From: Luscinia megarhynchos
Taxonomy: Eukaryota; Chordata; Aves; Passeriformes; Turdidae
Assembly (NCBI GenBank): GCA_034336665.1
Contig: CM067592.1
Location: forward strand, 54,302,473 to 54,366,472
Direction: 5' to 3'
Length of the DNA stretch: 64,000 nucleotides
This document shows, piece after piece, positions 54,596 to 64,000 of the stretch. The position numbers were made by a program, and so were the translations under genes. Each line of letters opens with the position of its first letter. Position 1 is the stretch's first letter. The notes below the pieces were generated by a model that saw only the letters and a list, made by a program, of their open reading frames with translations, did no database searches and was not told the DNA's origin.

Positions 54596-55499
54596 TCCAA
54601 CAGGCAAAGCTGAGCCACCAGCAATACCACCAGAATGTACCAGGTTTGGTCCGTCAATTCCAGCTAACCGCAGTCAGGCCAGGGCTATAGTAGCCACCTG
54701 TCCCAACTGCCAGCTCAGGCCATGCCATCAGCTGGGTATTGGGGTTAACCCCCGGGGCCTTGGCAGCTGTGAGGTGTGGCAAACAGATATCACCCACATT
54801 CCTAGTTTTGGGACGCCTCAAATATGTCCATGTGAGTATAGACACATATTCAGGTGCAGTTTATGCCTCCATCATGCGGGGAAAAGGCTGTACATGCAAA
54901 ACAACACCATAGTACAAGCCTTCTCAGTTTTGGGGATCCCTAGAGAAATAAAAACAGACAATGGCCCGGCATACACATCCAAGGAGTTCCTGGAATTCAT
55001 CCAGCAGTGGGGAGTGAATCATAAGACAGGCATCCCACACTCCCCTACAGGCCAAGCTGTGATTGAGCGCACACACCAGACACTCAAACAAGTTTTAGCC
55101 AGACAAAGCAGTTCAACTGTGTGGATGTCTCCCCAACAAAAGCTCTGTAAAGCTTTGTTCACAATCAATTTCTTAAATTGTTCTTTTGAAAATATGACTC
55201 CTCCAGTGGTTCGTCATTTTAACAGCAGTAAACAGTTCAAGTTATCTCAGCATCCACCAGTTTTGATTAGGGACCCAGAAACATGGAAAACCAAAGGTCC
55301 CTATGAGCTAGTAACCTGGGGAAGAGGTTATGCATGTGTGTCAACTCCCTCAGGACCTCGATGGATTCCCCAAAAGTGGGTAAAACCTTTTCTCCCTAAA
55401 ACCCCAGCTACAGCAGAAGAAGATGAGAAGCAAGTAAGCATTGCTTCAAAAAGAAGACGCCGCAAAGAAAAAGGAATACCCTCAAACAGAGACTTATAA
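54596..55499 (+). pseudogene. pol: Integrase region (pol), nearly open but frame-shifted
   Basis: The N-terminal zinc-binding HHCC signature is seen as HQQYH near 54,618 and CPNCQ near 54,702, with a break before the core. The core has catalytic Asp at 54,786 (WQTDITH), Asp at 54,957 (KTDNGPAYTS) and Glu at 55,065 (AVIERTH), with the DD35E spacing kept between the last two. A 241-codon ORF (54,774-55,499) covers the core and the C-terminal DNA-binding domain (WIPQKWVKPF). However, from about 54,812 to 54,882 it runs out of phase: the family-typical strand lies in another frame. Two compensating indels thus hide a damaged stretch inside an open frame. Confidence 0.8.
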
Positions 55500-55858
55500 C
55501 ATGTCTTAAAATGTTTGTTTTTCTTTTTAGAAAAAGCTACCCTCCAGTTAACCCTGTGTGGAACCCCATCCAAGTTGTCTTCTTGTTAGCCTTAACAAAG
55601 GAAACAAGAATCAGAGGACTGGTTTAATAAACTGTCTAAGGGCTGGGGATTTTCTGGGTGGGGGCTTCCAGAGTCAAAACCATTATGTTCATTGTTATTC
55701 TTTTCTTTGTAGCAATGGCATTTGGAATCATAAGTCATTTAATGTTTCAGGCCATTAGTGGTATCATTCCTTCTACCTCAGGGAACAATCATATAGAAAT
55801 GACAAATATAAAACAATCTGATTCTCCCATTTGTCACAAATGGTGGTCAAAATAATAA
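55500..55858 (+). pseudogene. env: Env remnant: leader and membrane anchor only
   Basis: Only about 420 bases separate the end of pol from the 3' LTR, whereas a complete env needs well over a kilobase. A pyrimidine-rich tract ending in AG at 55,529-55,530 looks like the env splice acceptor. It is followed by a short hydrophobic leader-like stretch. Near 55,600-55,620 this meets what looks like the C-terminal part of a transmembrane subunit. A strongly hydrophobic segment follows (residues about 9-30 of the ORF 55,658-55,855), then a short cytoplasmic tail with a stop at 55,853. The receptor-binding part and the fusion part are absent. No functional envelope is possible. Confidence 0.65.
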
Positions 55859-55902
55859 ATTCGGACTAAAATTAGTTTAATATCACCCCCTACATAAAAA
55901 AC

Positions 55903-55916
55903 AAAAAACGGGGAGA
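55903..55916 (+). other. Polypurine tract
   Basis: An A run followed by cggggaga lies directly against the 3' LTR start. It is the standard primer site for plus-strand DNA synthesis and is interrupted by one C at 55909. Confidence 0.85.
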
Positions 55917-56295
55917 TGTTGTAATTCAATAATTAGGTATAAGGAATGAATCAACAAACCTGGCCATCTTCCGGCTAGCTCCCGGTTCATGTCCCCCTTC
56001 CTGTAACCTTTACCTGTGACATTGCACCTTACCGTGACTTCCTGTATCCTGATCCGATCCCCCTGTGTCCTTACCCCATTGGCTGCTAGCCAAAGCCACT
56101 CCCCATTCCCTCTCCTGAAGACGGGGATCCCAGGAAGTCTCTTTCCTCTTTCCTCCTTCATCCATCAGCCACGCCATCGCCTTAGAATAAAGCTGACATA
56201 AGGAAGAGCCTCTTTTGTAATCCTTTTCCATCCATGCTAAAACATACATTGTCTTATCTTAAGTAATTAGGAAAAGACAAAGAATCGTTTTAGCA
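55917..56295 (+). repeat. 3' LTR (379 bp)
   Basis: Same length and ends as the 5' LTR with five substitutions. The poly(A) signal AATAAA is at 56186-56191. It is followed immediately by the right target duplication. Confidence 0.95.
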
Positions 56296-56301
56296 CAGCA
56301 G
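56296..56301 (+). repeat. Right target-site duplication CAGCAG
   Basis: Identical to 49202-49207. Confidence 0.95.
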
Positions 56302-59300
56302 GTATCAGAAAGAAGAATAATTCATTTCCTGAGGTTTTTCTGTATTGATTATGACAATAATATCTGGTTCACAAACACTGATTATGTGATTCAACACCTC
56401 AGGAATCTGTCTGTTTATTCCCATTTGAGAAGCACATGATTTACAGTTTTCTCATCATCACACAGGAAGATCAGAAATTGCATAGTCCTTCCCAGTGCCC
56501 CATTTAAATGACGAGGCATGATTTAGATATTTTTAAAGAAGTTACTACAAATTTCAGTTGCAGCTGTGACCTGTTCATGCACTCTAAAAATCAGAATAAG
56601 TAATTCACACACCAAAAGAACGATAATATCTGATCTTTCTTTGAGGTGTTTTGTACAACAATACATAGGAAATTGAAAGACACGTCTCCCATCCTTTAGG
56701 ACAGTATTGACAGTCTTAATAATTTCCTACTTAGCCAGTTCATTAAAAGTTTTTTAAGTTTCTGTGAGAATGAAATCAATAAAACCTAGTTTTTATATCA
56801 TCTTCACTCCATAGCATGTTTAATTCTAAAAGCACTACCAATACAAACAATTGTCAATGTCAAGTCATTGTAAGGTCAAACAACTTTTGCAGATAAACAC
56901 TTTGAACTCTTGATTTGTGACTGCTAATTTATTGTTAAAGAAAGGGAAAGAATTTCTGTGGCACTCTGTCATATTGACATCAGTGTTATTTGGTAGAAGA
57001 GCAAGAATGGGCTCCACCCCTTGGGTTTACAAAATTAACTGATCTCCCCTGTACCTCACCATTTGAATGCAGAACAGCTGTAAAGGCACCTTCAATGTAT
57101 TTTGCCAGTGTTTCCACAAATGTATCCAGATATCAGAGGAACAGTGAGGAGTAAGTGTCCTGTTTTCCCTCCAGACTCTGAACAATGTCACGGGTCAGTG
57201 CACTTTCTTATGTCAGCTGCCATCCAGCTTGTGAACTCTTCCCACCTGACGCTGTCTTCTTTCCCTCTTGCAATGCACTCATGAAAAGGACTGGTCGTGC
57301 CCAGCTGCTCGAGGTGTGGTCCATTCATCATTTCATCATTTTAACAAGCAGTTAAATCTTCGCTCAGAATGTGCAAAGTGATCCCCTCTTCTCCAAAGAG
57401 GACTACCTGGGACAGTCTTTGACAGCTCCAGAAAGAGCCAATGCAAACAAAAAGCGTTCACAAACAGCAAAGTTGTCAGCAATGGGATTACGATGATTTT
57501 GCAGTGAAACACTTGGGAAAATCAAAACCAGAAAATGCTACAAGCCCACCTATGAGTGTGAACAGAGTAAAAGAATTAAACTGTTCACAGAAAAGTCAAA
57601 ACAGAAGCATGATTGAAATTTTTGGAATGCCTTTTGGGAATTTTTGAAATGAATCACTGTAACTCTTATTTTGAGGTCTAGCTTTAGAAACCGAAAACAG
57701 TGATACAATAACAAGTTAATCAGAGGCTGCACTTCTTTCTTCCATTACAGAGGAAGAGTGAAACAGAAAAAAAATTATTCCGGAATGAAAATAGAAATAA
57801 CTTTATCAAATCAAATTTTACGTATTTGTTTTCTCTGGAAAAAATTATCATTATGTGTTGCTCTGAATGTTTTGTCAGTATTTCTGTTTGGCCAACCAAC
57901 TGAAGCAGCTATGTGTTTTTCTGTCTTTCCAAAAACCTGATTTTTTTTATGCTTCCTCTCAGGCTTAATTTCTTCTAACTGTGAAACGAGGTAAATTAAA
58001 ATGCCAGCAAGTTATGAGGTAACTTTGTGAAGCAGCCCTTTTTTACATTAAGATCTGATGAGTAACTGTACAGCAGAGCACAGAAAGAAAAATTTTCGTA
58101 AAGGAAATATATTCAGTATAATTTGCTCTAGTTACTTTTCTGCCTTTTCTCTCTAATTCTGGCAATTTAAACTGCACTAAATTATATTATAGAACCATTA
58201 TTTACTTCAGAATAGTTTTTACTTCAGTGCACTCAAGTTCTAATCCCTGTTCGAAAGAACTGTTGTTATTAAGCATTCACCTCATAATGATAGATCTGTT
58301 TACTTGTTTGTACTGGTTTCCAAAACAATCCAACTGATTGTACTAATTGATTCCTCTCCCAGTTTGACATCATCTATAGATAAAATATCCCAGTGTTACC
58401 TCTCATAGATATCAAACAATATTCTATCCAGGCCTAAATAACAAATCTGAAAGGGAAAGAAAGGAAAAAAAAATCCAAAAATGCAGCAAAGCACACTGGA
58501 CTCAATTCACTTGTATCACCAAATGTCCAGTTATTTTATTACACAGTAAATATCTGTTGATTTGTTAGTATTTGTAGTAGATGAAATGCAGCAAGCAACA
58601 CAAAGCTATGGATGCAGAAGTTGTAAGTATTGATTCTTCTTTGTTTAAGATTTTTTTTTATCCCTTCTCGTTTACAGTTTTGATCGATCTTCATTTTAGT
58701 GAGAAGTAACAGCAGAGAATACCAGGGAAGGGTTCCAAGGGAGCTACTCTCTAAAATACATAAACTATAGGGCTGTTGGAAGAGTATTTTGGAAGAGTAT
58801 TTGTTTAGAAAGTTTTTCCTCGACATGAATTTTAATGGGTGGTAAATGGATCAATTGATTTTATTTCCTCTGTCATTTTTAATATTTCATGTGAATTGCA
58901 TTCAGAACTATAACAGAGAGGTTACATAGATCTGTTCAAGCAGTATGTGTATATTGCTCGTGGCAGGTAATTACAGCACTGGGACCCTGAAATACTTTTT
59001 CAAGTTCTTTGTGTTGCCCTGCAGAGTGAAGAGAGCAAAAAAGGCAGTTTACACAGAAATGAAGTTCAATAAGCTATACTCTGCACTATTCCGGACCTTG
59101 TAGGTCCAAACATATATATTGCTGATAGTCACCTTCACAAAATTTCAAATTGATTTTGCACTATTCTAACTTTATGTTGACTATACAGTCTCTCAAGACA
59201 GTCTCTTCCACTGCTTCACTGTCTTCATTTTGAAAATTTGTCATCTAGAATGAAAATTAATGTATCTTGGTGCACTGATCCAACACAAGATTGAAATAGC

Positions 59301-61931
59301 TTGAGACCTCCATTTTGGCACATGTGAGTGAGGATATCTCATATTATCTGCACTATTTCAGGATGGTCCCTGCCAGGGAACCAACCTGGAGGAATTAAAA
59401 TTAAATAAAATCAAATTAGATTACTTTCAAATGCCTGTAACTTACAATAGCAAAGATTGGGATCATTGATCATAGATGTATAAATGTGAAGAATATGAAA
59501 CACACCTTCTGCTTAGCCTATACTTTTTTATTTCCCAGTGGTCTGAAATAAGAGAGAGGTTTTTTATGAATAATGCTTTGAAAGCACTATAGAGCATGGA
59601 AGACATTTGGATTTAATGTCTGACTTATGAAGAAGAACAGTGTTTTTAGTATTGAAGAACAACAGGTGTTCAAAGCTAGCATTTACTTTTCAATGAACAC
59701 AAGAGCAGTCCAAGGGGCCAATGGTGACTGTAATCAATCATGAAGGTATATTTATAGTGAATTAGATAATTAGTTTGCTATTTCTGGGGTTATTGTATAC
59801 ATTATATAGTATTCTAAAGAGCTTGTTACCTGTGATTTTTTCCAAGCACAGTTTTAAGTGTGTCTTAAGAAAAGTATTTAAAATAACTAGTCTTTCTTCA
59901 TGTAGGTACATCTTCTTTCGCATTCAATACTTTAGCTCTTCACAAGCAGATTTGGAAAGGAGCCATGATGTGTATAAAAGGGAGATTTGCTGTGACTGTA
60001 AGCATTGGATGAATAAGAAGTATTCCTGTTGCTTCCAGCACTTGGACCCTCTGCTGCCTGTTGCAGCAACACTCCCAATTAGATGAGTTATCCACAAGAT
60101 GGTGTACTAACACAAACTACTGGCATTCATTTTTCAAGGAAAATAATTCTAAACTGAAGGAATAAGAAAGAATACTGTCAACTGATTGTAAAAAAAAAAA
60201 TAATCTTAACCACAAATTTTTATCAGTATCTATTGTGGATGTCTCTCATGAAATGTTCATTCCTATTCATTTCCATTCATCTATGTAGATGTTTGGTGAC
60301 TTTCAATAGCTACAGTAAATATTAAAAATGTTTCTTTTAAATCCTGGATCACGTTCTTATCTACTGAAAGGTGATTAATGGCTAAAGGTGCCACAGAGAA
60401 ACACTGTTCTGTAACTGGTGGAAAGATCCTTCAGTAGTGAAGACATGATGGCCAGTTTTTCTGAAATTCTTTTCCTGGTATAGGATGTAGGGCGTACCAA
60501 TATATAACAGTGACATAACTGGTCATATCCCAGGTCTTGTGATAATCTACAGGTGGAATCCTATGCATAGCATTGAACTAAGTTGAGAATGTTTTGTAGT
60601 TTAAGACTTTAAAATAATTTCCACTTTCACTTGTTCATTAGTTTGGTACAAAGAGTGTGGTACAAGTGAAATTAAAGATGAGCAGATCTAGAGAAAATGA
60701 GTGCCAGACCAGACTCTCCATGTTTTTCTCTCCACTTAGAATACTGTTTTCCATTAGTACAGTTCAGTGACTTGACTATTCCTGGCAATATCTGTTTGGT
60801 ATTGTTTTCTGTGATTCTGGAAATGAACATAAGACCTTTGTGTCAACAAGCTTGGGTTATTTTTTAAATAATGTAATTTAATTTAATTTAATATTTCATT
60901 CAAATAAAAATTTAGTGCTTTAAAAATACTATTTCCTTTCAGATGTAAGCATCAACCTTATATCCTGTTACCTGTTTCTAAAAGTATGTTTATGGATTGC
61001 CATTTTATTTAACCCAAGAGCAGTAATAGTAAAATTCTGCCCACCCAAAACAATCTTGTAAACTGAGAAATAAATTTAAACCTTTTGATCATTCTACATT
61101 CTGAACTAAAGCCTATTAAATTCTTAAGTATAGGAGGCAAAATGCAAATCTGAATGCACTCTTTTTAATTGGATATATTGAAGGATAGGATAAGTAAAAA
61201 TACAAAACTGTTGTAGTGGATGTAGTAAAATATAGATGGAGTTTCTGTAAAACTTCCAGGCATGACAAACTTACAGGCAAGAGAACTTTTTTTGGTGCCT
61301 AGGGAAGTACATCTTTTTCTGGCAATGTATCAGAGCAGACACCTGAATAACAGAGCAAACTGTACAGCTACATTTTTTTTTTTTAATTTCATTTTTTTCC
61401 TGAAACACATTAATATTTTTAAACACAGACTTCAAAATTCTATGATAACTACAGATTTCAATGTTCTTCTGGGGCAGAGATGTGAGATTATTGTTATGCC
61501 TCTGCAGTCTTTCAGTCATGGAAGGATCTAAATTCACAGAATTGAAGCTATACATTAGAAATCAAGCTCCTTATTAATGTGGTGGATAAGTCAACTTAGA
61601 TTAATTGCACAATAAAGAATTGGTATTGACCTGGCACAAGTCATCAGACACACGTGTCCAGTTTAAAGAATGGCACTGGTTGCACGGCTAGTTTAATCAA
61701 GGAAGTAATTTTTTTTTTAGAGGGGAAAATGTATTTAAAACTATAATAAAAACATTGCTTATATGTTTTTATTACTTTCCTTTACATAGTAAAGCAGGAT
61801 TGTTAGTTCCATTTTAATTATTATTTAAAATGGGAGCTGTTTTTCATCTTAGTGTGGTCACTTGCTGATGTTTCACTGGTGTGTCCTCCTTGGTATCCAG
61901 TGATAAATCATAGGGAAATCTTTCAAAGCTG
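56302..61931. other. No gene seen; AT-rich non-coding DNA
   Basis: I recognise no exon, RNA gene or clear transposon. ORFs do not exceed 103 codons and have no domain. A short (TTTAA)n run near 60,875-60,893 is low-complexity sequence. Confidence 0.5.
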
Positions 61932-62134
61932 TGCCAGAGGAGATTTTGGCTGGACATTTATTTACCAAGAAGGTGGTCAAAAATGATAACACATTTCCTA
62001 GAGAGATGTTTGATGGCCCAAGCCTGGCAGTGTTTAACATGCATTTTTACAATGCCCTTAATAAAACATTTAAATATTTGTCAGCCCAGAAATGGCCAGG
62101 CAGTTGGACTAGATTTTTGTCCTTTCCAGATGAA
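61932..62134 (+). mobile_element. CR1 LINE fragment, 3' end, sense strand
   Basis: Decayed CR1 3' sequence is recognisable in 'gatggcccaagcctggcag', 'caggcagttggactagat' and 'cctttccagatgaactattct', in the right order. It leads straight into the pentanucleotide array, which occupies the position of the CR1 terminal repeat. Confidence 0.65.
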
Positions 62135-62362
62135 CTATTCTATTCTATTCTATTCTATTCTATTCTATTCTATTCTATTCTATTCTATTCTATTCTATTC
62201 TATTCTATTCTATTCTATTCTATTCTATTCTATTCTATTCTATTCTATTCTATTCTATTCTATTCTATTCTATTCTATTCTATTCTATTCTATTCTATTC
62301 TATTCTATTCTATTCTATTCTATTCTATTCTATTCTATTCTATTCTATTCTATTCTATTCTA
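62135..62362. repeat. (CTATT)n pentanucleotide microsatellite, about 45 copies
   Basis: The array is 228 bases of perfect CTATT repeats with no interruption visible, starting directly after a CR1 3' end. The YSILF-type repeating ORFs across it are translations of the satellite. Length in the source DNA may be uncertain because such arrays assemble poorly. Confidence 0.97.
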
Positions 62363-63144
62363 GTCACAGTCATAATTAATTTCATTTATTTCTGTGGAAT
62401 GCTTCTTCATGTTCACAGAAACAGAATAAATACTTTTGGAGGATAAAAATTGTCAAAATCTACATGCTCTGTCAGTTTTTTGTCCTTCAGTGAAATGTCT
62501 TGAAAATGGATTTTTGACATTTAATGATCATCCATTTACCTTTGAAATAGGCCAAATCATTTTGCTTCAATAGGTCAGCTGCAGGTCCTAGGTCCTAGCC
62601 TAGAAGAAAACCAGCTAGAAAACTAAGGTTCAAATTTCCTTACAAGGATGCTAAAAATCCCAAAAAACAAGGCCATGAAAACAGATGTGGAAGCATACAT
62701 GATGACAAGACTGCATGATGTGAGGTGTCTTGGGAAGATATTAGAAGGTTTAATTGGTATGATGCCATTGAACTCATCTCACTTATGTCTCCTTTGATGA
62801 GAGACAATAGAAATGCCTAGTTTGGAAGAGATGTTTTTTCTGAGGTTGTACTTCAAAGGAAGAGGTATAACGAGCTTTGAACCAGTGCCTTGCCTCTGGG
62901 GTGAGCTATTACAATATTGCACGACACATCTTTCCTGTTGATTGCTGTTAACAGTAATTCTGAGTCAATTACTCAATGAGCATTGATTGCATTGTAAGCA
63001 AGGAGCTATAAATGCATAAACCTGTAGTCTGCAGCATGCATAGGTTGACAGTAGTTAACTCTCTGCTGGCTGAAGGGCTCCTTTTCTATTCAAGCTGGAA
63101 ATGAAGAAAAGAGTTCACAGACTTCTACAGGAAGAATAAACACC
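62363..63144. other. No gene seen; AT-rich non-coding DNA
   Basis: Nothing recognised between the microsatellite and the solo LTR. Confidence 0.5.
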
Positions 63145-63149
63145 ATCTG

Positions 63150-63866
63150 TGTCCTGGTTTGAAGAGACAGTTATCTGCCAGTAAAGGCAGAAGCTTCTCT
63201 TTGAAAAGGAGAATGTAAACCCCTTCCCCCCAAATTATTACAAATTTGAAATTAAGGGGCTCTCAGGCAAAGATATGGCAATTAGGAATAACTGTTCTTT
63301 ACTGGGAAAATTAAAATAGAAATACAGTATTACAAAAAAACCAATCCCAACCCTAACAGAGTCAGAATACAATCTGACACCCGTCAGTCAGTAAAGGTGT
63401 TGGTAGAAGTCCCATTAAATGGTGGCTACAGTCCTCCTGCAGTGGCAGATGTGGTTCAGCTGAAGCAGTGCTCCTGTAGAAGGTGCAGTTTTCCTCTAAA
63501 TGTCCAGGGATGATGTGGAAAGGTCCAGTTTTCCTCTGGAATCCAGTGGAAAGAAGGACAACTTGCTGTCCAAAATCTCAGGTTTTATCTAGGTAGGAAA
63601 GGCTGGGCTCTTTCTCTTGGCTGGATCATCTCCCAATGGAATGATGTAATTTTATCAGTCATACAGTGGGATTAATGGCTGAGCAGAAGATGATATCTTC
63701 CTGGAGGGTGGATGGGTTGTGGGAAAGATAAAGATGATTGCCCCACCTGGTTTTAAAGATGGCCCATTAGCAGATGGTATGTGCCACGGAGATAAGGGTC
63801 ACTGCTCCACCTGCCTTCCACACATGGTGATAGAATACACATTTATGGCCACATCAACCCAACACA
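63150..63866 (-). mobile_element. Solo LTR, avian ERV type, minus strand (717 bp)
   Basis: On the plus strand it begins TGTCCTGGTTTG and ends CAACCCAACACA, with TG...CA ends. It is flanked by a perfect 5-bp duplication ATCTG at 63145-63149 and 63867-63871. Orientation is minus: on that strand a TATA-like gataaaac (complement near 63,583-63,590) precedes a mutated poly(A) signal AGTAAA (complement at 63,298-63,303) in the right order. The sequence type (segments such as ttaaggggctctcaggcaaagatatgg) is one I know as a common songbird LTR. The 5-bp duplication fits ERVL or ERV1 families. The internal region has been lost. Confidence 0.85.
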
Positions 63867-63871
63867 ATCTG

Positions 63872-64000
63872 GAACAGAGTTTACTCTTGCAATACTCTTA
63901 ATGGCTTTTATACCTTTCTCATTTTTCTTTTATTGGAATTTGCTGACTGCCTATCCATCCCATTAAGTAATGCTATTGCTATGACCATGATTTACAGTTA
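63872..64000. other. AT-rich window end, nothing recognised
   Basis: Unassigned flank of the solo LTR. Confidence 0.5.

Larger units (their letters stand above)
49208..56295 (+). mobile_element. Betaretrovirus-like (ERVK-type) endogenous retrovirus, defective, 7088 bp
   Basis: The element has two 379-bp LTRs, a primer binding site, gag, pro-pol remnants, an env remnant and a polypurine tract, in standard order. It is flanked by a perfect 6-bp target duplication CAGCAG (49202-49207 and 56296-56301), the duplication size typical of ERVK/betaretroviruses. The LTRs differ at five positions (49275/55984, 49320/56029, 49458/56167, 49473/56182, 49556/56265), about 1.3%, so the insertion is fairly recent. 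Gag is open for 569 codons. Pro and pol are broken by many frameshifts and stops, and most of env is deleted. It cannot make a complete virus. Confidence 0.95.

Noticed and set aside
54774..55499. Intact integrase gene
   Set aside because: The frame is open, but an internal stretch is out of phase and the zinc-binding part is cut off upstream.
62135..62362. CRISPR-like regular repeat
   Set aside because: There are no spacers. It is a plain 5-base tandem array in vertebrate DNA.
61931..62446. 171-codon ORF with a repeating YSILF pattern
   Set aside because: It is the translation of the CTATT pentanucleotide array. Open frames arise automatically because the unit gives a 15-base period without stops.

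Overview
This window looks like bird nuclear DNA, most likely from a songbird (passerine). Supporting evidence is four clear CR1 LINE 3' ends (a fifth copy is a weaker internal fragment), long-terminal-repeat (LTR) elements of avian type, and a multi-exon PAK-type protein kinase gene of the kind known to be amplified in songbirds. Most of the sequence is AT-rich, intron-poor and gene-poor. No bacterial-type operons, tRNA, rRNA or CRISPR arrays were seen.

Layout. 1-330 is the edge of a CpG-rich, GC-box promoter-like island. 331-13,380 is mostly unassigned AT-rich DNA with a CR1 copy (2565-2992) and a second CR1 split by a 662-bp solo LTR (7630-8291) with a clean CACAT target duplication. 13,380-19,665 is an abruptly GC-rich block. 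It holds eight in-phase exons of a PAK-like serine/threonine kinase catalytic domain (13,838-17,369, + strand) and its likely poly(A) signal. The regulatory N-terminal (p21-binding) exons are not visible. 19,666-49,200 is a gene desert with CR1 fragments, a second LTR nested in a CR1 (25,545-25,954), a perfect RFX-type X-box and an AT-rich inverted repeat.

49,208-56,295 is a full-length but defective betaretrovirus-like endogenous retrovirus (ERVK-type): two 379-bp LTRs differing at 5 positions, a 6-bp CAGCAG target duplication, a tRNA-Lys-type primer binding site, one long intact gag ORF, a textbook -1 frameshift heptamer followed by a possible pseudoknot, then a pro-pol region broken by many frameshifts and stops, and an env reduced to a leader and a membrane-anchor remnant. 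Similar LTRs alongside heavily damaged pol and missing env suggest that the element was already defective when copied and used proteins supplied by a relative.

56,302-64,000 is again gene-poor. It holds a CR1 3' end that runs directly into a 228-bp pentanucleotide array (62,135-62,362) and a 717-bp solo LTR on the minus strand (63,150-63,866, ATCTG target duplication).

Repeat-family names and the bird assignment rest on recognised sequence patterns, not on a database search. Boundaries of CR1 fragments are approximate; LTR boundaries with target duplications are exact as read.
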